Origin: Thuidium tamariscinum
Lineage: Eukaryota > Streptophyta > Bryopsida > Hypnales > Thuidiaceae
Assembly (NCBI GenBank): GCA_947034885.2
Contig: OX344750.2
Coordinates: 5,828,001 to 5,892,000 of the forward strand
Reading direction: 5' to 3'
Length of the DNA stretch: 64,000 bases
Under the pieces are notes generated by a model. It did not search any database. It saw only the letters and a program-made list of their open reading frames with translations, and was not told where the DNA came from. The translations under genes were made by a program, and so were the position numbers. Shown here one piece after another: positions 33,228 to 45,998 of this stretch (positions within the stretch are counted from its first letter, which is position 1; the number at the start of each line of letters is the position of its first letter).

Positions 33228-35496
33228 ATTTTGATTAAAAATCAAATTTTTGTATTTCAACCATAGTCATGTGAATTGTGACCTTAGTATAAAGATCGGC
33301 TCGCAGCCTGTCTCACAACCTCTGGCTTGTGGCCTTCCTCACAACCCTAGCTCTTGATTTGCCGGTCCCTCCGTTCGTTCAAGCTGGTCCCCAATCAGTC
33401 TAGGCGGGTGAAGCCCCGATCAATCCAAACAGGCTCGTCTTTTATATGGATCGGGTTGGGAGTATTTGGTTGATTGTTTTAATTTTCACCCTTATATAAG
33501 GGTTGGAATTTTGGTAATTCTGATAATAGCCCAATTTGTTACAATGCACCGATTACACATTAGTAAAAATGTGGACCTCTAAGAGACCTTTTCATTTTGA
33601 CAATACTCCACAAAATGAAGCCTAGAGTTTGGTACACTGGGAAGTGCGTGAAACGTCTCTACCTTGTTTGACTTTCGTGATGTACAGGAGCTCATCCGTC
33701 AATTTAATATACTATCTTAAAAGCAAAGGTGAACAGATCACACAATGGACAAAGCTTATTTTATAATTTTTGAAACAAAGGTACCATCATACGATTGTTG
33801 TAAGCATGCGGTTTAGGTGCTGCAAAGGAGGTCAGGGGATGTCTGTAATGCATTGATTACAACAGAAGTTGTTACAATATGGCACTCCACCAAGCCTGTA
33901 AGGATCTCTTTGGATTTGATTTGTGCGGGAATCACCAAAGCTTGTATCTGGAGTTTGTGTTCGTAGGAGATTTTTGATAATCTTGTTTGGTATGATTCTG
34001 AGGGTGTTAATTGATAATTTCAGTCTTCCAGCAAGATTTTGAAAGGCACCTAACTGTCAATGTGTTTAAAAAAAAAGGCACCTAATTCATAAATGGTGCA
34101 TTTCAATGTATTCAAGTCTTACCCTAAACCAAAGCCTCAATTGTTGTCAACAAGGTGCAGTTTTGAATTTCAAACAGACTGTACATGCCTATATAAAATG
34201 TTTAGTTATAATTCCAGGTACAACAAGTCCAAACATTAATACAATAAAGTAATCCAAGTGAAACTTTTTCAGTCAGACTTCTTATTCGTACAATAGACTG
34301 GGGCGAATGGGACTTGCATATAATGTCAAAGTCATCATTGCAAGGGTGGGCAGAAATAGGGGAAAATTTCACTAGAGTACATGTAGAGTACAATTTTATT
34401 ATTTATTTGGGGTCCCTTAAGAGGAAATGAAGGGGGCTCTTAAAGGGTCCATATTTTTACTAATGCTACGTTTAAAGGTGATTATAATCTTAACATTCCT
34501 TGGTATAATAAGGACTAAGTGACTTAAGTAAGATATGAAAGTGGACTTCGTTAAGGTTCAATTCCGGAGGTATTTGGAGTCAAAGCTTTGCCATTCAAGT
34601 GTCTAGTATTTTAGGAATTTTATTCGCAAAAGCAAGTACACATGATAGTGTTTTTAAAACCAAACTTTCACTTTAAATTCCCAAAATGTCTTAGTATTTC
34701 AAAATTTCGCCACCAAAGGAGATACACATGATAATGTTTAACCAAACTTTGACACTCAACAATTGAAATTTCTACAAAGTAATATTCAACAAGAGATTTA
34801 AGGTCGAGTCTTTAAACTAATAGAATCAATTGAAAGGGCCTTAAGCCTTCAAAATTCAACAACAAAATACACAAACAAAATTTGGCCAAGATCTTTGGTC
34901 CAAGCGGTGCCCCAACTATGTCGGTAGCACAAATGAAGGAAGAAGAATATAGTGTTGGTGCGTGAGAAATGAGAGCACTGACAACCTCGAGGGAGGCCCT
35001 TATATATTTGTGTCCGGGCCCTTCTCGATAAGTTGCCAGTGAAAATACTTTGTTACTTTTCTTCCTAAACGACCCTAATATAATTTCAAAATAATACTTG
35101 TTTAACCCTGAACGGCCTGAAGCCCTGAACGCCCTTTCTAGCCATATGTCACCGTTTTCCACGTATTTGAATAGTTTTGCGGTGGTATTAGGGTTTCAAT
35201 ATTTTGGCAAAGTTTCGCAAAATCGAAATGTGCGTCAAACCTGTTGCTTCACAATGTTCGATACAGTTCGCAACGTCTACAGTGTTCTGTAATACATGAA
35301 ATTGCATACGGTACGAGTCATGACGTGTAGATTACGAGACTCAGTGCTTCGATGGGTTTAGGGTGCGAACGTGGCAGCGTTCGTTGGCAGAAAGGAGGTG
35401 GAAAAGTGTGAATTCTGGTGGGATATGGCGGCCTTGGATTCTTTAGCTCTGTAAGAATGCTGGGATTCAAATCAGTCTGACTAACTTTCGTCATCT
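33228..35496. other. Intergenic; unassigned minus-strand frame 34812-35162
   Basis: 33260-33420 is less AT-rich but shows no gene. A 116-codon minus-strand frame at 35162-34812 starts MENGDIWLERAF and shows no family motif. It lies head-to-head with the PSI-like relic and could be a divergent transcript or chance. 35330-35490 has the composition of a leader or promoter for that relic. Confidence 0.35.
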
Positions 35497-36870
35497 GTGG
35501 TTGTTGATGTTGATGTAAACTTTGGGGAATCTAAGGCTGTTGCTTCCACTAAGGAGATCAAAGATGAGAAGAGGCGGCTTTCTAGAATCTTGTCTAGTAG
35601 AGCCAATTCTGTGCAAAGTTCGACGTCCACAATTGCTAAAAAGAATGCTTCAAAGGTACGTGCCTTGATTACTTCCCTCTGTTTGATTCTATTGTGCGAC
35701 CCTATAAATCGGTAAATTCACAAAATGTCCTCTGAAGTAGCTACGTATTGTGAACGAGCATGGATTTTGGAAGTAGATCATTCTAGAGACTTTCTCTTGC
35801 CCAATTTCATTTTAGTTTTTAACCAATGCTTGTAATGTTCTTCACTGATTCTACTGATTTGAAATTTGGCATGACCTAAATTATTGATTTTTCATAGTAA
35901 GATCAATTGAATTGGTCATTTTTAATTAACGAATCTTTGATCCTTTAAGGGTTAATAGAATATTCTAATTAGTATAGTGGCCCAGTTGTTTGTGGTTAGT
36001 TTGTACTTGTTCAAGAATTAGGGTAAAGCTGAAAGTTTCATAGACTTATTTCAGTGTTTATATGTGGCAAGTCTTGGATAAGGCTATAGAAGCATTTGAC
36101 AACCTTGGAAGTTCATTCATGAACTACACTGAGGCAACTTTTGCAGTAGGAGTCGTTTCAAAAGCAAACCAGAATTGCATTTCGGAATTTAAAATTGCCA
36201 ACACAATTGTAAAAGCTTCGAATCTAAAGCAATCTCTTAGTGAAAAAGAAATGAGAGTGTTGAAGGAGGAGACCTTGGGTTCGGACAATGTTCAGCTCTT
36301 AATCTCCACAGATTATAAAAGTGCTCATGAGTATTGCGACATTTGACAAGAGGTATGAGTATATATATTTTTTAATACTAGTAAATTGAGGTAGGACAGG
36401 TCGAATGCAATGCTATAAATGAAGTACCTTAGAGAGTCTCAAAAATCCTTCTCCTCAGTTTAGAGATTTTAATTATCAAGCATGTGAAATGGACTGCTCA
36501 ACTTTGTGGGAAGCATGCACGAGCTTAAATTTCTTGCGAACAAAGTGGGCCGATTTGGTAATCATTGCCAAGACCCTCAATGGCATCATCTTGACCGGGT
36601 TTTCAATTTATAAGTACGTAGGTTGTAGTTCAAATATTGTGCATATGTGAGGGTTTAGTGTACGCTGCCTTGGTTGATTGCAAATTCAATTCTTTGGTTG
36701 TTAAGTGTCTATTTTTCTTACCATTTTTTTCACCATCTCGGTAGCTTTTAATGTTTGTGTGTTTTTTCTTGCAGCTTAATTACGGAGGGTACTCTTCCAC
36801 ATCAGTTGAAAGAGGAAGCAAATCGAATTATAGTCTTATAGATGATTTGATGATTCTTGCTTAGAGTACT
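35497..36870 (+). pseudogene. PSK-simulator-like (DUF3475) gene, decayed and truncated
   Basis: Plant PSI proteins (DUF3475 + DUF668) support growth signalling. Recognisable pieces lie in order. 35497-35655: RRLSRILSSRANSVQSS up to donor AAG|GTACGT. 36062-36346: AIEAFDNLGSS, FKIANTIVKASNLKQSLSE, LGSDNVQLLISTDYK. Then, shifted by one base, VLMSIATFDKR to a donor near 36351. About 36520-36612: VGRFGNHCQDPQWHHLDRVF. 36780-36838: EGTLPHQLKEEANRI. Compared with the family, the first junction does not keep frame into the second piece, the 36.3-kb piece has an extra base in TATAAAAGTG, and the last piece meets a stop early. DUF668 and the rest are absent. The homology is clear from the DUF3475 signature; loss of function is inferred. 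Confidence 0.75.
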
Positions 36871-37524
36871 GTGGTTAGTGTATCATTTTCTTGCGAAGTT
36901 ATGCCAACAGGGAGAGGTTGTTGCCTTCCCGCACTATTCCCCACTCGCCACTTGCCAGCGTGTCAAATTTCTATAAGTCGCACGTTTGTGGGGTAGTCCT
37001 TGAGGTTGCCCGAGGGGCATGTATTTTTGAAGTGCTTGTCGCATTTCCGGGTGACCTGATAATGCTTGTATACAGTGCGTCAAACGCCGTAGAGTCCACA
37101 ATATTTCACGATTTGAATTGGAAATTTTTGTGAGCATTCCTTCGATTGCTATAATTGAACCCACCGTTCAAATCTGCCTTTGCTACATGGTAGAATTTTT
37201 GTTAAATTTAGAAGTGGTTGCCTCCGACCTTGTGCCCTTCCTGGCGACGCATTGGAATAAAAATATCCCAATTCCAGAGGATCTAGGGCTTGCCTAATTT
37301 TGTGTGTGGTGTGCAGCTAACATAAAGGCAATTGAAGCGGTTGAAATTTTGCATTTAATGTACCTTCGATTTCTCCAAAATTTGTAGATCATCGTATTTG
37401 GCGCCTACAGTGCCGTAGCTTGGGAGCCCAAGGGCCGTTTAGGGATTAATGGTGGAAAATTTTAGAACCTCCTCCATTTAGCTAATCAAATCTTGACCAA
37501 ATCAAATTCAAGATCTTAATCCGA
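36871..37524. other. Spacer, no gene recognised
   Basis: Overlapping frames on both strands (36891-37133 + and 37164-36934 -) have genic composition but no family motif. Possibly further decayed PSI-like sequence. Confidence 0.35.
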
Positions 37525-39550
37525 TGTCGGGTTGAGAAGAGCGCGCTTAGGGAACACACAAGGTGTTTGGGTGCAAATTATTGAGTTTCAACAAGAATAT
37601 CTTGTAATTCGAATCTCTGTTTGGTTCTTCACTTTAATCTTCACTTGGTCTTCCGTTGGCCTATCTTGTGTGGATTCTAAAAGGCCAAGGGTAAGGGTGT
37701 GTGATAAGAAACAAGTTCTCGGACGGGTAAATGAGACGGCCAAACCACGAGCTGATTGTCCAGAAGATTGGCTTCTATTATTTCAAACTCCTGGTGACCA
37801 GCTTTAAGAAACAAGCTTTTACAGTGAAAACAAGCAAGTCTCGACCATGCGGGCAATTAACCCCACTTCGTCATCCACAACACAAGATGAGGTTAACGTT
37901 GGTTTTACCCAAGCTACCTGCAACAACAATGTTTACAAAGCCACAAGCTACACGCACACACACATACACACAATCTTCAAACTCCTCCAACCGCAACTTC
38001 AATTTTCAAGCTGAACTTTGGGGGAGTGCCACCGTTGCATCACAGCTCCAAATGAATTAAATAATAGTTTTTTGAAAAGCTAATACAATCATCTACTTTT
38101 CTTTCAAATCTTAAATGAATCTAAAACTTTGTCCAACTTCTATGGCCATCCAAAGTTTTGGCCTTGACAAAAGAAAGGCAACAGACCCTCCTTCGCTTCC
38201 ATACTCACAACTTTCTCATACTAACTCTAAATAGAACAAATGATATTTTCATGAAAAGTTAACACAATTTACTACATTTTCTCTAAATTTAGTTGCAAAC
38301 TAAGAACCTGTACATCTTTTATGGCCGGCCGAAATCTCTGCCTCTTGTTTTCAAAGGCAACAAACCTCTCACCACTCAAACTAGCACAACTTTTGATTCA
38401 CAACTTCAAATCAAGCAAATAAGATTATTTTGAAAACTACACACCATGATACACAAGTCCTTTAATTTTCATTTCAAAATTCTTCAAACTCCCAACACAA
38501 TGGCCTCTCAAACATTCGGGTTCATCCTAAACTCACAACGAGAGAGAAGATGAATAGTATCCACCTTTCTCTCCACCCTATCTTCACTTTAACTACACAA
38601 ACAAGTGGGGTCAACCCCTAATTCACTCCCCAAATTCCTCTAACAATAATTGAACACTTATTTGGCCTCATAACTATCTCCTTATTTTTATTTTTGAAGG
38701 AAATTCATTTCAAGTTCACCTAAAAGGCAAACCATTTGAATATTTTACTTCAATTACTTCACAAACACAAAATTATTATAAAAAATCACTCCAAGTATGG
38801 AATGAAAAATTAAAACTCAACATACATCTATTAGAGGTAAGAAACTAGAGGTTCAATCAAAATATCACTCCATCTGCAAGAATTCGAGGATGCGTTTGAC
38901 GGTAGCAACAACATAATCGGCACGATTCACCTTAGTTAAAGATTTGACTGGCCCCTCTAACCATCATTTGTGACCACGGCTCCTTTCGATAGGCCTCACC
39001 ATGCTATAATACTGCTCATCATTTGCGCCTTCAAAACTTCCTTCAAATGTAACTTCAAGGCTGCCGGGCTCAACGCATCCAACCTGCAACAGAATCACCA
39101 ATGCCTGAGCATCACGTTGAAGATTGCCGTACCATCAATTCTCCACACGACTACATGATGTTGTTTTGGTGGTCGCGATGGCCCAGCTTTGTCTTCTGGC
39201 TGCCTATGTAGCAATAGAGAACTTAGTGGTAGTTGTGGCTGATCCGGAAGTTGTAATAAAGGAAATTCAAACTCATGGTCTGGTTGAGATTTTTTATATT
39301 GGAACTAAAAAAACCCCTCCAATTCGACATAGTATAATCTAAATAAATAACAACAAAAATTCAAATCAAATGTGATAAACTCTCGAGTGAATCCTTCTCT
39401 TTATAATTGCTTGTAACAACAAAGAGAAGGCGTTACTTTGAAGTCATTTCAAATGAAGTCATCTTATTTGTTACGTTACAAATGTCAAAACCTACTTAAA
39501 GTATATAGATGTACATATTTTTACGTAGTGTTTGCATTTGCAGCACGACC
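37525..39550. mobile_element. 2.0-kb element with TGTCG.../...CGAC ends; probable solo LTR fossil, copy 1
   Basis: Starts TGTCGGGTTG and ends CAGCACGACC. It is flanked by CCGA on both sides (37521-37524, 39551-39554), consistent with a short target duplication. The 5'-TG and near-symmetric 9-10 bp ends suit an LTR left alone after recombination; a short-TIR DNA transposon is the alternative. It contains about three ~185-bp internal repeats (near 38050, 38240, 38420) and a coding-like relic on the minus strand (about 38870-39345), not recognised. It is a broken fossil. A second copy lies inverted at 46504-50023. Confidence 0.55.
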
Positions 39551-41714
39551 CCGAAATATTTTAAAATTAACCTTAATCTACTTAAATATTTTGCAAATTA
39601 ATTAAAAGTTATTTTGAAAATTGTCTTTCTTTAGTCCAAAGATGGATTTTTATGCAAAAAAGAGATCTTGACCAAATCCAATCTTTGATTTTTCAAGAGA
39701 TATTTTCAAAATCACTTTTAATTAACCACAATTAACTTTTAAAAAATCAAACTAAGAACTGACCCTCTCTATCTTTTAGGAAACAACTTGAAATGGAAAT
39801 CCTTCTATGCCATTGTCTTCAGAAGACCCCAATTAAGCTAAGTGACTCCATACCCCTCACTTCTAGACCATTTGTGAGCGCAAATTGGAATTATGGTAAC
39901 TCCAATTAAAAATTAAAAATCTAACTTTTGGAATTTTCTCTTTTTGATGAATCTATCAGGCCATGGTTGTTAGGAATGTCTGTGAAAGCAAGGAATGTCT
40001 CCTCAATTGCGTCAATTGGACATCATTCGCTCTTAATACGCTGGTCAACTCGCTGCTAAGTTGTAAATTCTCGTGAAATCTGATGTCGATGTTGGTTCTG
40101 GTAGTTGAAAATGTTAGAATGTCTTCAAACTTGATTGGGCACTTATTAAGCACACAAAAATCTAATCTGATTTTTAATGAGATTTTACTACAACATATGT
40201 AATTTCTAAAAATTCACGAATATGGTTATGTGCGGTTGACTTCCCATGGAATCAACGTGGAATTCCATAAAAATCCAAAATAAATTGGATAACATCTAAG
40301 ATACTCCTAGACTCTAAATGTAAATTCTTCACTCACTTGCACTTGTCTATTTTTTGTAATTTGTAATTACTTTGCCCAATTAGACAATTTAATTCCCGAT
40401 ACCTGGAAATCTTACACAATTGTTTGGTTCTTCTTAGCTCTTGGCATGTTTCTATCCTTGGAACACCTCTCTATAGGTCTTAATTGTCAATTCCACCATC
40501 TTCAATACTCTGATACTCCAACTCTCAAAGTTAATGTAAAGGTTTTACGTCTAAATCCAATTTATACCAGAATTGGATATAGACTTTGGTAGACTCTTTA
40601 AACTTACAATAGACTTTGTTGGCTTAGTCAGTATGCCATGTGCATCCTTAAAAGGTTGATTCTGCACAGACAAACACTAGGACTGACTAACTTTAATATT
40701 TTCACATCTCTCAGAATTACTAAATATTCTCTCAATGTCATTTTTAAGACTTAGAATGATGAAAATCCTTTTAAGATTAGGAATTTTCCACCTTCTAAGA
40801 TGTTTCTTCACCAATTTAGTAGAGACTGCCACCAAACTTCTTCTAATGCTCTTTTCATATATTTTTCTTCTATATTTTGACTAAATTTTGCAAAACATTC
40901 GCAAAAAATAAACCCCGAACTCCAAGTGCCAACTTTTTCTTCTTCAGAACTCACATATGGTGGCCATCTCCGATATGATTGAAAATTATAAGTATCCAGA
41001 TCTTGCTCATGCCTTCTCATGGGCACACACGGTCAAATATATCTGATGGTATTTGATCAAATTAAAATTCAATTAGGTTGTCACCAATATGTGAATGTAT
41101 GTAATTTTCAAATGGTTTTAGAAACTAGACGACACACCCTTATAAGGTTTTTGACTTGAGAAAAGACACACCAAAAATGAACTTCAATTTAATTTGTTGA
41201 ATTAATCAACTCATCAAAGTGATCCTTAGCTTAGTTCAATTTGGTTCTAAGCTTTAAGATCTTGAAAGTAAGATGGGAATGTAAAGTCTCACATTCATCA
41301 GTCATTATTATTGATGAAGGCCAATATAACTTTATTGAAAAAGTCACAATTGTAGGCCTATATGGGTTTAAAAAAATCTAAGGACCCAAATTCCTATAGG
41401 GACTTTTGGTACAAACCTAAAATATCTATATCCAGACTCTATAACTTTAAAAAGGTTCATTAATTATCTTCAATAATTTTTCATGTTATATTCCAACTCA
41501 ATCGAAGTTAAATTGGAGTTTGATGTAGAAAAAAACCCTTATCCACCTTGGACTACCTGAAAGAAGAAATATAAAACCTGTTATTTTCCCTCAACGAACT
41601 GAGTGGATAAAGAAAGAAGAGGAAAAAATTGAAGCAGGTGTCAAGTTTTCAATGCTTTGGAGCTCACTTGAAAAGTGTCTCCAGCCGTCAGCAGTCTCTT
41701 ACATGATTTCTTAC

Positions 41715-41910
41715 CTTGTCACTAGCTCAGGGGTGGGTAGCGCGCTGGCGACAATCCAAAGTTCAAACCCTCGTCGTTGATTTGAAAGGATAAAGACTGA
41801 CGCTAAATAGGTCATTGGTCCTCGATGGCTTGGAGACGTCCGTCGTCTCGCCAGGGCGATATAAATATCACTCTGTCATTGCGTCGTAAACTACTCACAT
41901 GTAAAAAATA
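41715..41910 (+). mobile_element. tRNA-derived SINE
   Basis: An RNA polymerase III A box, TAGCTCAGGGGTGG (about 41723-41736), and a B box, GTTCAAACCC (41761-41770), are spaced as in tRNA genes. They are followed by about 140 bp unrelated to tRNA and an A-rich end (ATGTAAAAAATAAAG near 41898). The 5' part does not fold as an intact tRNA, which argues for a SINE. Target duplications could not be fixed by eye. Confidence 0.6.
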
Positions 41911-44900
41911 AAGTACTGCTAATCTATCCTAAAGAAAGAAGTGAACTACTCCATCACTTCTAAAATGTAAGTAGGCCATGGGTCTCGGGGAAGAATGCAA
42001 AGAGGGCCACAAACTGTGAATTTGTATCCGCCATCCATGGTTCTTCACGTTATGTTAACCACTTCAACTAAATTTGCAAACTGTCCTTCTAGCATGATGT
42101 CGTTGCTAGGTTGCAAAATCTCGTAGTTCTCTAAATAAATCATTAGTGATCAGGCTCTTGGTGGCCAAAGACTTTGGTCCTGTTACTAATGGGATTCTCT
42201 CCAACGGTGTCTTGCGGCCTGACTGTTCATCCTCATCTCGCGGTCGTCTTCAAGTATTCGGTAATTGAGATAACTACATCGGTTCTTCTAGTATCTGTGA
42301 CATTTATTGTAAAGTTGGAAAGTCCGTAGGCTCTTATATAAGCTCGTCTGTGACTTGTAACTGCTGCAAACTGAGATCATTGGTTCCTACTACTACTAGT
42401 GATGAAAATGGTGTTGGTAGTTCTTCCAATCTAGATTCATCCGTGGGCGTTGATGTAGATTCTTTCGGGGACTGTACTAGTACTGCTAGGCTCTTTAGAG
42501 GCTTGAATTCTCACGCTGCCATGGTCTCCACTCTCTTGATTGAAACAAGACAATGAAATGTGCATAATTGAATTACAATTCCGTGAAAACGGTGCCTATA
42601 ATTATTTTTTAAACTTTATTTCTTAAAATATGAATGAATATGTGCATTGAGGCAACTCCCTCATAAACCTTTTTTAGTTCAAAATATGACACTCTAAACT
42701 CTAAAGCCCTCCAAAAGTAATAAGGAATAAATTTTCTTAAATTCAAGAAAACAATAATTTCAATGAAAAAACTAACAAAGAGAATCCTATCATTACTTTA
42801 ACTTTGAATTTAAATTCGGTCAGCGTTGCTATGGCTAGCTCATCTTGCACATACTATACTGAATTCCCACACTTATGATTTGAATTCACCCTAACGTAAT
42901 AGATTTAGGATAAACAGTCACTTATATTATAAGAAAGACGCAACACTCAACCTCCATCCGCTTCTCATTATAGTTTCATCCACCAAGTGTAACAAAGATT
43001 GAAAGCTTTTATGTATCTGTTGATCACTTTATATTTGTAGAAAACAGGACAATTTTATTGGTTAGTTTGAAGTAGAAGAGAATACAAAAGTGACATATGT
43101 TATTGAATTTTTCATCTTCCAAGGCTTTGAGAAGGTCTAAAATGACTAGAGGGACCAGAGTTCCATCAAAGATTACTTAGTCAATAGGAGAAGATCTTTG
43201 TAAAATTTTGCAGTTTAAAATGAAGAACACAGTCAGGAAAAAAATACTCCAATTGACATCACTAAGGGAGTCTTGGAGACGTTCACAAACAACTCAAGTG
43301 TAGAGCGAGAAGAAAGGGTGTTCGATACCGCCAATGTAAGATTCTTTCTAAGCTCCTTCTCTTTATTCAATGAGTCTTTTATTTTTGCTCTTACTGAAAG
43401 GATCGTAGAGTATTAAATATTTCATACATTTTTCAAATAATTTTATCATTGTAACCACTACTAGAAAATTTAGTGACAAAATTGACAAGAATTTAACACA
43501 AAAGTATTGATTTTTTTGTTGATTTGGATATGTTAATTTGGGTATTTTTCAATAGAAAAATGTTGATTTTTTTATTAATTTTTTTATTGATTTGATGACA
43601 AAAATTTATAAAAAATAAAAAATTTAAATGATATTCAACCACTATATAAAATTTTCTACGTGGCAAGTGCCATATCATCAAAATAATCACATAGGCCACC
43701 TTGCCATAAGGTTCAACCAATGGACAATGGCCACATGGATATGCGGTTGTGAAAATTTGAATCCTGAATTTCTTGGATGTCACCTCAAGGACTTCCACCA
43801 CTACAGCATACTAGTATTTATATGTCTTAATAATGGAAAGAATTTAATTTATTTACTTCTCTCATTGTTTTCCGAAAAATTTATAAATTCAATAGACTTT
43901 AGACTATTTAGAGGCCATTTAAATATAATACAACATTCAGTAGCAAAATCTAGCCCTACCTTTCTCTCTTGGAGTCTTTCATCTAGAATTTTGTTTATAT
44001 TGAAGTGATGTAAATGTGTACACTATTTAAAATGTATATATTTTATATTCAAAATAGATTTTAGAATTTAAGTTTTAGAATCTATATTTAGATTTGAAGT
44101 TCAACACTAAATTGTCGAATTTGAGGATTTTTATGGACTCATGAGATTTAGAGTTCCAGAATTTTTTATTTATTTTAGTTTTTATCTTTATTTTATTTTA
44201 GATAGAATTTAATATCTAATTTTAATTTTATATTCTATTTATATGATTAAAAGTTAAAATTAGGAGTAAAAATAGTTTATCTTCTGGTTTGACCTTTGGG
44301 TTTGATTGGTTTTAAAGAGTGAACTTGAATTTATATTCTTATTCTTTTTCAATAGCCAATAGGTATTTGGAAGTCTACTTAGGCATTTCTCACTCTAACT
44401 TATGGTCATATAAGATTGATAGGCATTTTTTTTCTCCTCATTATTTTAAAGTGTGGATTTTTTTCATGTGTAGAGTTTTATTTTGTGAATATTTTAGTAT
44501 AATTGGAGATAAGAGGTCAAATTTCGGGTTGATGTAGCTCATTGAGTATAAATTATTGAGTAATAAAATTTTGGCATCACATTTCTTGTATTTAGAGCTT
44601 GACAAAAAGTGTTTGCAAGTTGAATTTGAAGTTAAGCATCGAAAGTTCTTGAGGTTTGAAATTGTGAAGATCCAAGAACCTCCATTGAGAGGTCAGAGGC
44701 TTCAACAAGCCATAACTTTTGATTTTTTTTTTCCTTAATTTGAAATTTGAAGAGTGTATTTTTTTTGTTTATATCTTTCTAAAAAGATATCATATTTTTC
44801 ATTTGGAGTATGGATCAAGAAGTTATGGGTTGTTGAAGTTTGAAGTGAAAATTGAACTTGAAAGAGGAAGGTCATGTCTTTGACACCTATAACTTTTGGT

Positions 44901-45962
44901 CAATTTTTTTGGTAAAATTCAAGCTTTGAGAGATGTTAGATCATTATTTTAACTTTATAAATTGAGTTTATTTATGTAAATTGGAGATGTAATGCAAAAG
45001 TTGTGTAGTACCAAGGTTTGAGGCGTTTCATACATTCTTACTTAAGAAGGCTGAGACTTTAGTTCTTACAATTTTTTTAAAATATCTTAAAATATAATAA
45101 AATTTTGTAGGTGATTAGATTGTGCTATTAGATTTATATGAATTTTGTGAGTTCTTAAAGACTCTATTAGTCTTTAAAAAGATTGTTATTTGTGAATCCC
45201 ATACTTCTATTAAATTCAATCTAAGCGAGACATCATGTGTGTTTTTTAAGTGCGCTCTTCTCTACTTGACAATGTCTTCTTTCCAAATACAAAAATCTAT
45301 GAGGTAGACAAATCCCTTTTTGAGTAAAGGACATTGACTGATGAGTTCACCAGAATTACTTGTTAGATATGTTCAATTGTAAAGAACTGCGTGTCAGTGA
45401 GAATCTTGTCAATAATTTATTCAAATTCTATTGGCATATAAGGACTTCTAGATTAGTTACTCGCTCACTCTCATAGTCAGTCTATTTAAGTGCTTAGAAT
45501 GAGTATTTCCTCTTTTAAAAAAAATTTAATAGACAGAAATGGTGGATTAGTCAATGATGATAGAGATAAACGAAATTGGTTAATTAAGTAGTAGGTACAT
45601 TAGTGAGTACAGTTTGGAATTTTTTTTATCTTAATAACCCTTAAAGACAAACTTAAAGTAAGATAAGGTAAGATAAGGTAAGAGGTTCCGCTTATAAATG
45701 ACCATCTAAAGTTGAAATTAAATTTCAAAGTACTAATTTTTCTAAAACTAAACAAAGGAGATTTAAATTGATATTACCAGAAACCTTAGATATAGTATAA
45801 TAGTGTATAGCTCAGAGTCTCAGATTTCTATCATTATTGACAATTCATTGATGTAAGACACTTATATGCATGCGTATAATAATCTTAAAAATCCATTGGA
45901 GCTTATCTTCATTTACTTGAGCTCAGACTTAGAGGAAAACGTTCAAATTGATTAAATATTCT

Positions 45963-45993
<31 letters not shown>

Positions 45994-45998
45994 TATAA
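45963..45998. repeat. Microsatellite TTA then TA
   Basis: About five TTA units followed by about eleven TA units. Confidence 0.9.

Noticed and set aside
41721-41775. Possible tRNA gene
   Set aside because: A and B boxes are present but the ends do not form an acceptor stem and the body continues as non-tRNA sequence; treated as a SINE.
43458-43480. CACTACTAGAAAA, like a CACTA terminus
   Set aside because: No matching inverted right end was found within reasonable distance; a single 13-bp word is not enough.
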